A stretch of DNA of 64,000 nt from Gymnopus androsaceus JB14 (lineage: Eukaryota; Basidiomycota; Agaricomycetes; Agaricales; Omphalotaceae), in assembly GCA_009733575.1 (NCBI GenBank), contig ML769458.1:1-64000 (forward strand), read 5' to 3'. Positions 1 through 10,803 of the stretch are shown piece after piece. Position 1 is the first letter of the stretch. Each line of letters opens with the position of its first letter. The notes under the pieces are model-generated. The model was not told the origin of the DNA. It made no database searches and saw only the letters and a program-made list of their open reading frames with translations. A program made the translations under genes and the position numbers.

Positions 1-1074
1 CGTATAAAGCTGGGCTGCAAGGTACGGCTTATAGGGAATTCCTTCAGCATCACATATGGTCTTTGCAAAGGGCTGCATTCCAAGACGGGGGCAACGGGTA
101 AAGAGTCGGTGATACAAAGCAATAGTCCGTATACTAATGCCTGAGCTATGGCTGAGAGGGCTTGTAGGTATTATTCCAGCGCGAACAATGCTAGCAGATT
201 CCCATTTATCCCCTGTAAGAGGAATGGATCTCTCAGATGAGCCTAATAAATAATATTGAGCAGGAGCAAGATAAGGGCGCTAAAATAACGCACCAAAGAT
301 ATCAACAACTGTAAGAAGCAGCTGTGGGCAATCGTCATCTCTCAATATTTCTTCACGCCTCTCCCTCAAGCACCAATCCATATAAGCTTGGGCCATTCCG
401 TCAAGCTGTGGCTCCCAATTGCTCCATTCAACATGAGTGCGCTCCCGGCGGGTCCGAAAGTCTCAATACTTGGTTTGGACTTCCTTGCATGCAGCATGGA
501 CTTCATCTTCATCAGTCAAGTGTTCAGAGGAGCGGCCTTCTTTGGCAGAGGATGCAGAAAAATCCCCAGGCATATCAAAGTCATCGTATTGCTGGTAGGA
601 TTGTTCTTCAATGATACTGGGCAGATCTATTGCGATCTCCTGAGCCTCAGCTGCCTCTCCTTGCTCCCTCAGCTGCTGAATTTCTGAATGACAGAATGAT
701 CGAGTAGAAGAGGAGGATGCCGTTGGTCGTTGAGAATGGGCATCTCCAATGAGGCCGTGAGAGGGACCTCACATTTTGAGACGAGCTGCCGAGTCTTTCG
801 CTTTCTGCATGCGGTTATTGAAGGAGTGAGTGTTCATTGAAAAGTAAAAGCGGTAAGTTGGCATTGAGCTCGAACGTTCAGTAAGTTGGCGTTGAACTTG
901 AAAGACGGCTGATTGCTCATGTTCACGAGTCACATCTCCCGTGATTGATGAACGGAATATTTCCGGCCCGGCGTCACCGTTTCTGTTTATTACCTTCAAC
1001 GTTATGGGCAGCAAGCGCAAGCGAGAGGAGGTTCCAAACAGCTGTAAGTCTTTCAATTTTTTTGTTCTTTTCAT
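1..1074 (-). pseudogene. KDZ-family transposase, N-terminal part, decayed, runs off left edge
   Basis: Read on the minus strand, one frame runs from about 1074 to position 1. Its beginning is basic (MKRTKKLKDL), then comes an acidic stretch, then a block containing FRTRRERTHVEW, then VVDIF, then IVRAGIIPTSPLSHSSGISI and a segment with RLFTRCPRL and YKPYLAAQ. This order matches the N-terminal region of basidiomycete Kyakuja-Dileera-Zisupton transposases as I remember the family. The frame is broken by stops at 769-771, 463-465 and 280-282; the first two could each be CGA changed to TGA, the third could be CAG to TAG or an unrecognised splice. The catalytic RNase H-like domain would lie beyond the left edge and cannot be judged. 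It is head-to-head with the TET/JBP-like gene, an arrangement known for these transposons. The exact start is uncertain; another frame offers an upstream ATG at 1207. Confidence 0.72.
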
Positions 1075-1247
1075 TTGCTAGCTCTTTCCACCCCGGCTTT
1101 GGAGGAGGACTGAGCAGCGGCGGCGCCATGCCGCTCGTTTGTTTCCATGTTGAAAAAGCTGCTTGCTGACTTCTTGCTTCAGACGGCTTTCGCATTCTCC
1201 GGAGCAAGAAGGCCTATAGCCCTCACGCCCAGTTTGGCCCCGACCTA

Positions 1248-3863
1248 GTGCTCTCTGGCATTTCTGCTAGAGCACTGCTGTCTGAGGGCTCGGCACGCCA
1301 AATACCTGCAATAGAAGCCTCTGAGACGGACGAGCGCGTCCCTCCCTTGCCTCCTACTTTTTCCCGGCTCTTCCAACGCCTTCCTCCCGACCCTATCTCC
1401 CTCAGGATGCTTCTGATACGAGCCACCCCCAAGCCGTTTGCTATTTCTTCTCAAAATTCTCAGGCCTATCCTCCCAGTAAATCAAAAGCCAGCTACTGTG
1501 CCAAACGCAGAAATACGCGCCTCGAAACTCAGCTGGCCTCCGACAGCCCTCAGAAAGCTTACGTTCAACGCCACCTTGATCAAGCTGAGAACCTGGCTGT
1601 AGTCGTAGATGCCGAGAGCGTCTTTTCTCAGCGCAGCGGATGGACTGGGCTTCGGACTGAATGCAGCCTAAAGGTCTACTCCAGCACCGAGGTGCTGCAC
1701 GCCTCTGGGCTGAAGTTTATTGAATGGGACGGAAGGTGCATCTGCTTACTTTGTTTATCTTTATTTCAGCCTTTGACCCTCCATCTGGAAAACTACCTAA
1801 AGCCCAGGCAAGTCCAGGTGTGCCTGGTCACTCTCAGGGATGCCCAGGAATTTGGCCAATTCCTAGGCAACACTAGGCAACCCAAGCACCCCAGGTAGCC
1901 CAGGATTTTGGCCAAATTCTAGGGATCCTTGAGTATCTCTGAAGTTAATCATGAATTAGCCTCAAGCAAACCCAAAGATCTTCAGGATTTGGCTAAAATC
2001 CTAGGCTGCCCAGGTTGCTTGGGCTGCCTAGGAAATGGGAAAATTCCTGGGGATCCTGGGAAGCTCTGGGAAGCCCTGGGACAGCTGTGGGAAGCCCTGG
2101 GACACCCTGGGAGAGGGATCATGTGCTCGTGCTTACGAGCACGTGATTTAAGCGCCCATCCGACGTTTTGGCCTGCATACTTTATGTCTTAATTAAAAGC
2201 TACATTATATTCACAACAAAATTAAGTTTAACCAAAAGACAAAACATTGAGTCTAGTTTTCGCATTTCAAGCCCTTTTCACCTAAGAATAATTACTGGTA
2301 ACATTGTAGATAGTCTCGGTAGACTATAATGGGAGAATGGGTTCATGAAGTGCTCATCAATTTTCTTACTTATAGGTGATGCTGACCCCACTAGTTAGTG
2401 TATATAGTGCATAAAGTTTCTAGCATATCTTACATCAAGATAGTTCAGTGGTTTTGAGCTCTCGCGTTATTGCTTACATAATACAGTTGACTGCGAGGCT
2501 GAGAGTTCAAACCTGTGAGGTGTCAATCTTTGAGTTTATCATGAGTCACTTGAATTTAAGCACTGAAACACCAAATGAATAAGACAATAATAAGCAGTGA
2601 GCAATAAGCACAACAACCATCTATAATAAGTGTATTAAGTAGCGAGACTTGAATAATGAATAATGAATAAGTAAACAAAGAAGGTAAATATGAGCATAAG
2701 AGGCTAAGATGGTAAAAAATATGCTATTTTAAATATTTTCTCTATGGATTCCCAGGGCACCCCAGGGACACCCAGGGATGATCAGGGACACCCCAGGGAT
2801 ATTCAGGGACACCCCAGGGATACTTTTCTATCCTCAGGATGCACAGGATTTGGGGGGTTTCTTTGGGGTGCCTGGGGTGCCTAGACATCCTGGGTGTCCT
2901 AGTCACCCTGTGGGTACCTCAGTGCAACCTATATGTTCCTAGGCACTAGGGAATTTTTCCAGATGTCTGTTAAACAGTACCAGCCACGTTGTCCGAACTC
3001 CAGACTACTACCAGGTTGCTGCTCTCATCGCTTGCCCTGCAGGGATGGCAGAGAACGTTCAAGCTGTAGACTCCCGCTTGCAGCAGATGAGCGCCAGCGT
3101 CGAGATTGCCGAGGAAGACATGCGCCAGCGCTGTGGGTGCTACAAGTCGCTGCCTGCTGGGATTGGCTTTGGCGGTGGCAGGCTAGCACCTGGCACATAC
3201 GCCAATACTTCTCACAATGCCGACGTTCTGGAGGCGGCTCTGGGGGACCCTGCCATGCAGCGAATGGCTCGATACGTTGACCGTGAGTGGCGCTCTTTCT
3301 TTTAAGCCTGCTCTAACCGCAGCTTCTTTGGCCTAGAGGCCCTTTTGCAGTTCTTTCCCAAGCTTCATATGCTCTACACAAGACTCATGCAGAAAATCAT
3401 CGAAGAGGACAACCCTGGCTTGAAGAGGCTGTTTGCTGGCTGCTGCTATGCAGCCTGCCACTTCAATCTTGATCGGGCAAGCACGCTAATTCACGCCGAT
3501 TACTGGAACGTCATATTTGGTATGTGCGGCGTATATAGCAGCGGGCCATACGACTACAAGCGAAGGGGGCATCTTATTATGTGGAGCCTGGGCATCGTTG
3601 TTGAGTTCCCTCCCGGATGCGCGATTTTACTTCCTTCTGCCCCAGTTGAGCACTCAAATACGCCGCTAGCTGAAGGTGAACGTCGATCATCTATTGCTTT
3701 TTTTGTTTCTGCGGGCCTTGCACGATGGTATCATAACGGCTACATGTCAGACAAGGAATACCTTGATCGCGCCAGTGAGCAACAGAAGAAGGCATGGATG
3801 GACTACCGGGATACCCTCTGGGAGTTGGGAATGGAGCTGTGGAAGCACCCGCCCAAGCAATAG
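1248..3863 (+). CDS. TET/JBP-like 2OG-Fe(II) dioxygenase, basidiomycete KDZ-associated type
   Basis: Proposed CDS join(1248..1735, 2984..3282, 3337..3863), 437 residues with phases that agree at both splices. The last exon carries the double-stranded beta-helix: HADYWN gives the HxD iron ligands, RRGHLIMWSLG and EFPPGCAILLPSA follow, then EHSN holds the distal His and GERRSS the 2-oxoglutarate Arg. Upstream FIEWDG and the glycine-rich GFGGGRLAPGTY also fit the fungal TET/JBP family, which oxidises methylpyrimidines in DNA. All predicted ligands are present, so activity is plausible but not shown. Intron 2 (3283-3336) has a CTCTAAC branch site. Intron 1 is unusually long and repeat-filled. The gene is diverged from the KDZ relic by about 170 bp or less, suggesting it arrived with that transposon. 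The first exon is poorly conserved, so the start is the least certain part. Confidence 0.8.
1736..2983 (+). repeat. Repeat-filled intron 1 of the TET/JBP-like gene (CCCAGG/CCTGGG words)
   Basis: The donor is AAG|GTGCAT at 1735/1736 and the acceptor TACCAG|CC at 2983/2984. Inside, about 1783-2115 and 2745-2940 are built from CCCAGG, CCTAGG, CCAGGGA and their reverse complements, while 2190-2740 is AT-rich. A near-perfect 30-bp hairpin (ATCATGTGCTCGT...ACGAGCACGTGAT) lies at about 2119-2148. Other introns of this gene and window are about 50-70 bp, so an element or elements probably landed here without breaking the reading frame. I could not define element ends or a target-site duplication. Confidence 0.6.
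2439..2524 (+). other. tRNA-like sequence with A-box and B-box words (possible SINE head)
   Basis: TAGTTCAGTGG resembles a tRNA A-box and GAGTTCAAACC, about 70 bp on, a B-box. The acceptor and T stems do not pair well, so this is more likely a tRNA-derived relic than a working tRNA. It sits in the long intron of the dioxygenase gene. Confidence 0.3.
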
Positions 3864-4113
3864 CGCGCTGATATACTATATACTATTTACGCTTATCAGT
3901 TTATCCTTTGCAATATATGTGTCACGTTAGTTTCTCTCAATAGCTTGGCTTGAACGGTGATTTATATTTGAAGAAAGTTGAAATTGAGCCAAGGTACATT
4001 GTGCGACGAACTCATAAAACAAGTGTTCCACAACTATTTTGTGTACCATAAGAGATATACATTGTAAAAAAACCTGGTAAAATGGCCAATACATTCCTTG
4101 AATGGTATATTAC
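3864..4113. other. Gene-free spacer, 3' flank of the dioxygenase gene
   Basis: AT-rich sequence between the dioxygenase stop codon and the edge of the large palindrome. It should hold the polyadenylation region; no open frame or repeat was recognised. Confidence 0.5.
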
Positions 4114-6869
4114 ACTTCAGTCACCCACTAAAAAGTACCTTGTTAGGCTCAACTTTTGACCCCATAGTTGGCCCTAAGAGGGGTCAAATCCCCGGGATAT
4201 CCCATCTGGGATCACCCAAGTGTCCGGGGTCCTGGCATGGGAGACCCATGGGATATCCAGCTACCTTGTTAGTACCTGGGAATCCCACATACTCAGTAGT
4301 AATTGGATGTCTCAGGTGGGTGGGACATCCAATTACTAGCCTACTGTGGATATCCCACACACCTGAGTATGTGGGATTTCCAGGTGGCAAGGTAACTGGA
4401 TATCCTATCCACCTGAGTATGTGGGATTCCCAGCTAACAGGGTAGCTGGATATCCCACCTACCTGAGTATGTGGGATTCCCATGTAACAGGTTAGCTGGA
4501 TATCCCACTCAAGTGAGTATGTGGGACTCCATTCCAGGCTACTACAATTTATATCATGTTAGATAGGCCAAAGTGTAACAATCCAGTATCTAATATGAAG
4601 TAAATCCACAGGAAATCCAGGGCCATGGATTCTAGGGTCCCAGGACCTCTGGCACCTCTGGATTCCAGATGTCCTGGATTCCATGACTCCTTAGTATTGG
4701 CTACCAAATAGCTATTGATAGTGATAGTGATGACTGCCTCATCAAGTCATCTGATAACCTATATCTACTGATCCATCAACATTCACATGACACTGTCACA
4801 TAGTATGAATTAAATCTTTGAAATAGTGATTGATAGTTATTGTAATGACTTTCTCATCTATACCCAACAACCTACCTCTGCTGATCCCATCAGCACTCAT
4901 GTGACACTGTCACACACACACCATTGATTAAACTGTTCATTACTATGAGGATGCATTCCAGAAGGAGACCCAGGGATAAGGTGTACTGGATATGTAGTGT
5001 GACAGTGTGACATGTGTTACATTTAAAAAAAAAGTCGGGCATTAGGTGCCATAATTAGTGAAAAAATCATGAAAAATCATGAAAATGATAATAGGATGGG
5101 TTTGCAGCCTGCACATCACTTTTAAAGGTATATAGTATAGTAGTCTATGGAATCCATGAACTAGTAAATGTACTAGTCCATGGATTCCATGAAATAATCA
5201 ATACACTACTCCATGGAATCCATGAACTAATGAATATGCTAGTCTATGGAATCCATGAACTAGTAAATGTACTAGTCCATGGAATCCATGAACAAACAAA
5301 TATACTAGTCCATGGATTCGGGAGAACAATGCCTAAATATTTCCATGATTTTTCATGATTTTTTCCAAATTTATCAATCCCAATTCCCAATATTTGAACA
5401 AAATAAGTGCTTATGGGCACTTATTTTGTTCAAATATTGGGAATTGGGATTGATAAATTTGGAAAAAATCATGAAAAATCATGGAAATATTTAGGCATTG
5501 TTCTCCCACCTCCCAGCACTTAGGAACTCCACAGAATAGTCTATTTTGTAGTTCATGGAATCCATGGACTAGTATATTTGTTTGTTCATGGATTCCATGG
5601 ACTAGTACATTTACTAGTTCATGGATTCCATAGACTAGCATATTCATTAGTTCATGGATTCCATGGAGTAGTGTATTGATTATTTCATGGAATCCATGGA
5701 CTAGTACATTTACTAGTTCATGGATTCCATAGACTACTATACTATATACCTTTAAAAGTGATGTGCAGGCTGCAAACCCATCCTATTATCATTTTCATGA
5801 TTTTTCATGATTTTTTCACTAATTATGGCACCTAATGCCCGACTTTTTTTTTAAATGTAACACATGTCACACTGTCACACTACATATCCAGTACACCTTA
5901 TCCCTGGTCTCCTTCTGGAATGCATCCTCATAGTAATGAACAGTTTAATCAATGGTGTGTGTGTGACAGTGTCACATGAGTGCTGATGGGATCAGCAGAG
6001 GTAGGTTGTTGGGTATAGATGAGAAAGTCATTACAATAACTATCAATCACTATTTCAAAGATTTAATTCATACTATGTGACAGTGTCATGTGAATGTTGA
6101 TGGATCAGTAGATATAGGTTATCAGATGACTTGATGAGGCAGTCATCACTATCACTATCAATAGCTATTTGGTAGCCAATACTAAGGAGTCATGAATCAG
6201 GAATCTGGAATCCAGAGGTGCCAGAGGTCCTGGGACCCTAGAATCCATGGCCCTGGATTTCCTGTGGATTTACTTCATATTAGATACTGGATTGTTACAC
6301 TTTGGCCTATCTAACATGATATAAATTGTAGTAGCCTGGAATGGAGTCCCACATACTCACTTGAGTGGGATATCCAGCTAACCTGTTACATGGGAATCCC
6401 ACATACTCAGGTAGGTGGGATATCCAGCTACCCTGTTAGCTGGGAATCCCACATACTCAGGTGAATGGGATATCCAGCTACCCTGTTATCTGGGAATCCC
6501 ACATACTCAGGTGGATAGGATATCCAGTTACCTTGCCACCTGGAAATCCCACATACTCAGGTGTGTGGGATATCCAGCTACCTTGTTAGTACCTGGGATC
6601 CCACATACTCAGTTGAGTGGATTCCATCTACCTTGTTACCTGGGAATCCACATACTCAGGTGGGTGGGACATCCAATACTAGCCTACTGTGGATATCCAT
6701 GGATATCCCATGGGTCTCCCCATGCCAGGACCCCGGACACTTGGGTGATTCCCAGATGGGATATCCCAGTTATCTCATCTGGGATATCCCGGGATTTGAC
6801 CCCTCTTAGGGCCAACTATGGGGTCAAAAGTTGAGCCTAACAAGGTACTTTTTAGTAGGTGACTGAAGT
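4114..6869. repeat. 2.75-kb palindromic element (arms about 1.3 and 1.45 kb)
   Basis: It starts ACTTCAGTCACC and ends GGTGACTGAAGT. The right arm (5417-6869) is the reverse complement of the left (4114-5410) almost base for base, around a six-base loop between AAATAAGTGC and GCACTTATTT. Each arm contains, in order, a GGTCAAA-type end, a tandem block of about 50 bp units (GGATATCCCAC...CTGAGTATGTGGGATTCCCAG), a unique block with GTGACACTGTCACA words, a CCATGGATTCCATG/ACTAGT block, and TTTCATGATTTTTTCC. The left arm lacks about 50 bp near 5320 that the right arm keeps. The flanks (GTATATTAC and GGATATCAT) match at only 6 of 9 bases, so a target duplication is uncertain. Apparent open frames here are translated repeat units, not genes. 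Confidence 0.88.
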
Positions 6870-6998
6870 GGATATCATGGTGCCTCAAAACATAAATGGA
6901 ACAGCTGTTGCTGTCATACAAGGCCTCAATGCTGGGTACTTCAAGTCGTAAATCTATGGCAGCTTTTCTCAAGTAAGTGGTTTTATACCTAAGGGACG
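6870..6998. other. 129-bp spacer between element copies
   Basis: Unique sequence separating the outward end of the palindrome from the third arm copy. On the minus strand it reads openly (AAIDLRLEVPSIEALYDSN), which looks protein-like and may be a remnant of a gene into which both elements inserted. No family recognised. Confidence 0.35.
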
Positions 6999-8452
6999 AC
7001 TTCAGTCACCTACTAAAAAGTACCTTGTTAGGCTCAACTTTTGACCCCATAGTTGGCCCTAAGAGGGGTCAAATCCCCGGATATCCCAGATGAGATAACT
7101 GGGATATCCCATCTGGGATCACCCAAGTGTCCGGGTCCTGGCATGGGAGACCCATGGGATATCCATGGGATATCCACAGTAGGCTAGTAATTGGATGTCC
7201 CACCCACCTGAGTATGTGGGATTCCCAGGTAACAAGGTAGATGGATATCCCACTCAACTGAGTATGTGGGATTCCCAGGTACTAACAAGGTAGCTGGATA
7301 TCCCACACACCTGAGTATGTGGGATTTCCAGGTGGCAAGGTAACTGGATATCCTATCCACCTGAGTATGTGGGATTCCCAGATAACAGGGTAGCTGGATA
7401 TCCCATTCACCTGAGTATGTGGGATTCCCAGCTAACAGGGTAGCTGGATATCCCACCTACCTGAGTATGTGGGATTCCCATGTAACAGGTTAGCTGGATA
7501 TCCCACTCAAGTGAATATGTGGGACTCCATTCCAGGCTACTACAATTTATATCATGTTAGATAGGCCAAAGTGTAACAATCCAGTATCTAATATGAAGTA
7601 AATCCACAGGAAATCCAGGGCCATGGATTCTAGGGTCCCAGGACCTCTGGCACCTCTGGATTCCATGACTCCTTAGTATTGGCTACCAAATAGCTATTGA
7701 TAGTGATAGTGATGACTGCCTCATCAAGTCATCTGATAACCTATATCTACTGATCCATCAACATTCACATGACACTGTCACATAGTATGAATTAAATCTT
7801 TGAAATAGTGATTGATAGTTATTGTAATGACTTTCTCATCTATACCCAACAACCTACCTCTGCTGATCCCATCAGCACTCATGTGACACTGTCACACACA
7901 CCATTGATTAAACTGTTCATTACTATGAGGATGCATTCCAGAAGGAGACCCAGGGATAAGGTGTACTGGATATGTAGTGTGACAGTGTGACATGTGTTAC
8001 ATTTTTTTAAAAAAGTCGGGCATTAGGTGCTATAATTAGTGAAAAAATCATGAAAAATCATGAAAATGATAATAGGATGGGTTTGCAGCCTGCACATCAC
8101 TTTTAAAGGTATATAGTATAGTAGTCTATGGAATCCATGAACTAGTAAATGTACTAGTCCATGGATTCCATGAAATAATCAATACACTACTCCATGGAAT
8201 CCATGAACTAATGAATATGCTAGTCTATGGAATCCATGAACTAGTAAATGTACTAGTCCATGGAATCCATGAACAAACAAATATACTAGTCCATGGATTC
8301 CATGAACTACAAAATAGACTATTCTGTGGAGTTCCTAAGTGCTGGGAGGTGGGAGAACAATGCCTAAATATTTCCATGATTTTTCATGATTTTTTCCAAA
8401 TTTATCAATCCCAATTCCCAATATTTGAACAAAATAAGCGCCCATAAGCACT
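6999..8452 (+). repeat. Third copy of the palindrome arm, same orientation as the left arm
   Basis: It begins ACTTCAGTCACC and follows the left arm block for block to AAATAAGCGCCCATAAGCAC. It keeps the roughly 50 bp missing from the first arm, so it matches the reverse complement of the right arm better than the left arm. No inverted partner follows it, so it is a half element or a separate insertion. Confidence 0.88.
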
Positions 8453-8575
8453 GGGAGGGCGGGGCAGCACTGCCTAAATATTTTCATGATTTCTCATGAT
8501 TTTTCGGAGATTTATCAAGCTCAATTCCCAAACTTTTTTGGTAAAATAAGTGCCCATAAGTGCCGGTAGATGTAG
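8330..8575 (+). repeat. Two diverged tandem units of about 110 bp
   Basis: The unit begins AAGTGCTGGGAGG or AAGCACTGGGAGG, continues through TGCCTAAATATTT, TCATGATTT and TTTATCAA, and ends AAAATAAG(T/C)GCCCAT. The first unit is the inner end of the third arm copy; the second (about 8447-8555) is more diverged. Confidence 0.6.
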
Positions 8576-8587
8576 TTAGATGTATAT

Positions 8588-9825
8588 AAGTAATGCTGTA
8601 CTTTACTAGTACTGGTATTGGTAGCAGTAACATGTAGTACTAAGTCATACTAGTAGCTATTAGTACTAGTACCAATAACTTGTGCTAGTAACTAATCTAT
8701 TGGTTATAATAGTACCAATAAGTCACACTAGTAACTGATCTAATGGTTGTACTAGTAACTCGTCCTAGTCACTAATCTAATAGTGATAATAGTACCATTA
8801 ACTCATACTAGTAACTAATCTAATGGTTGTACTAGTACCAATAACTCAGACTAGTAACTAATCTAATGGTTAAAATAGTACCAATAAGTTGCACTAGTAA
8901 CAAATCTAATGGTTGTACTAGTACCAATAAGTTGCACTAGTCACTAATCCAATGGTTGTACTAGTACCAATAACTGGTACTAGTCACTAATGTAATGGTT
9001 ATGATAGTACCCATAAGTCAGACTAGTAACTAATCTAACTGTTATACTAGTATCCAATAACTCGTACTAGTAACTAATCTAACGGTTGTACCAGTACCAA
9101 TAACTCGCACTAGTAACTAATCTAATGGTTTTGTACTATGATAACCATTAGATTAGTGACTAGTGCGACTTATTTACTATTATAACCATTAGATTAGTTA
9201 CTAGTACGCAGTTATTGGTACTAGTACAACTGTTAGATTAGTTACTAGTCCGACTTATTGGCACTATTATAACCATTAGAGTAGTTACTAGTACAAGTTA
9301 TTGGTACTAGTACAACCATTAGATTAGTTACTAGTGCAACTTATTGGTATTAGTACAACCATTAGATTAGTTACTAGTACAAGTTATTGGTACTATTATA
9401 ACATTAGATTAGTGACTAGTACGAGTTACTGGTACTAGTAACACCATTAGATTAGTTACTAGTACTGGTTTATTTGGTACGAGTAAAGTTTAGTTTACTA
9501 GTGGCAACTTATTGGTACTATTTTAACCATTAGATTAGTTACTAGTCTGAGTTATTGGTACTAGTACAACCATTAGATTAGTTACTAGTAATGATTTAAT
9601 GGTACTATTATCACTAATTAGATTAGTGATTAGGACGAGTTCTAGTACAACCATTAGATCAGTTACTAGTGTGACTTAATTGGTACTATTATCAACCAAT
9701 AGATTAGTTACTAGCACAGTTATTGGTACCTAGTACTAATAGCTACTAGTATGACTTAGTACTAACATGTTACTGCCTAACCAAATACCAGTACTAGTAA
9801 GTACGAGCATTACTTTATATAATAG
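8588..9825. repeat. Fold-back minisatellite of ACTAGT/ATCTAATGGTT units
   Basis: The left half repeats an imperfect unit of about 45-50 bp (ACTAGTAACTAATCTAATGGTT...CCAATAACT); from about 9135 the same units run in reverse complement. The outer ends also pair: TATATAAGTAATGCTGTAC on the left against TATATAAAGTAATGCTCGTAC in reverse complement on the right. The whole block could fold into a hairpin with arms of about 600 bp. No coding sequence is visible. Confidence 0.85.
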
Positions 9826-10401
9826 CATCTATGATATCCTACATGCAGCTGTCAAGTTTTATTTGGCACAACAAAGTGGAGATGTAGTATACATCAGTGT
9901 CAAGGACATAAGCCATGGAAAACCCAGTAATAGCAGTGATATTGGGAAGAATGAATCTTTCTGGTGGACGCAGTCCTAATTCCTGTTGAAATAATTGTAT
10001 AAGCTAGGAGAAAGAAATAATGAGAATAAATATAAGCACATAATTACAGACTTGGTGGAATTCCTGGCATCCTGGCTCATCTGCATGCTCAAATTCTGAC
10101 TCAAATACAGCAGTTTTGGCTTCAGAGGCATTGCCTTCATCTGGGAAAAATGTGGCAGAGGAGGACTGCAAAAGCTGGAGATTCATATGTATGATCAGTG
10201 ACAGAGGCAACAAAGGGGACCCACATCAAGAAAAATGGTCTGGGCCCAGGGCTGACTTTGGGTTGACCCACAATGACCTAAAGAGACTTAAGGGAACCTA
10301 AGGATACCTAGGTCTCCTAGGCCACCTATGTAGGTTGCCTAGACTGCCTCAGTTTCTTTGAGGTCACCTAGGTTGCCTAGGATTTAGGGATAAACCTTGG
10401 G
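9826..10401. repeat. Left flank of the Copia element: unrecognised remnant then CCTAGG-rich repeat
   Basis: 9826-10250 holds only short open frames of no recognised family. About 10255-10400 is made of CCTAGG, AACCTAAGG and similar words. The matching composition resumes right of the Copia element (22548-22680), so the retrotransposon inserted into one CCTAGG-type repeat. Confidence 0.45.
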
Positions 10402-10406
10402 AATTT

Positions 10407-10719
10407 ATTGGACGAGGAGGTCAAAGCGTAACTTTGTAAGTGATTGAGCCTCGTCCGGGGATTAACATCGCCGGACAATATACCTTTTTTCCTTGTTTCT
10501 TTAGCTACAAGATTCTTATTTCTTCATACATGTTCGGACTCCACTTCACTCCACCATACACGTTTAGTTACCATGTTTTGACGGACAAACTTTGGACTTA
10601 CTACGATCGGTAGTTAGACACTACCATATTTATACACGGACCTTTCGTTACAGCGCCCTCAGTCTTTTGACACCATACTTGTGTCCAAACTGAGGTATAA
10701 CGTACTTACACGATTAACA
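10407..10719 (+). repeat. Copia 5' LTR
   Basis: About 313 bp, from ATTGGACGAGGAGG (TGTTGG in the other LTR) to CGATTAACA. Against the 3' LTR it differs by about a dozen substitutions, all transitions and nearly all at CpG. It lacks the 55-bp intron-like block of the 3' LTR. Confidence 0.9.
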
Positions 10720-10803
10720 GGTTATAGGCCCCCGTGTTGCTTATTTCAAACCTACCTCTAGACTCAGAACCCACTCATCCTTACGTCTTGAAACCAAAAT
10801 ACC

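Noticed and set aside
4098..8447. Several 60-140-codon open frames rich in GYP, SHIL and STLL words
   Set aside because: They are translations of the tandem units in the palindrome arms; the same frames recur on both strands in the inverted copy. No codon bias or domain.
8588..9825. CRISPR-like look of regularly spaced ACTAGT repeats
   Set aside because: Units are degenerate, spacers are not unique, the array inverts midway, and the context is a fungal nucleus.
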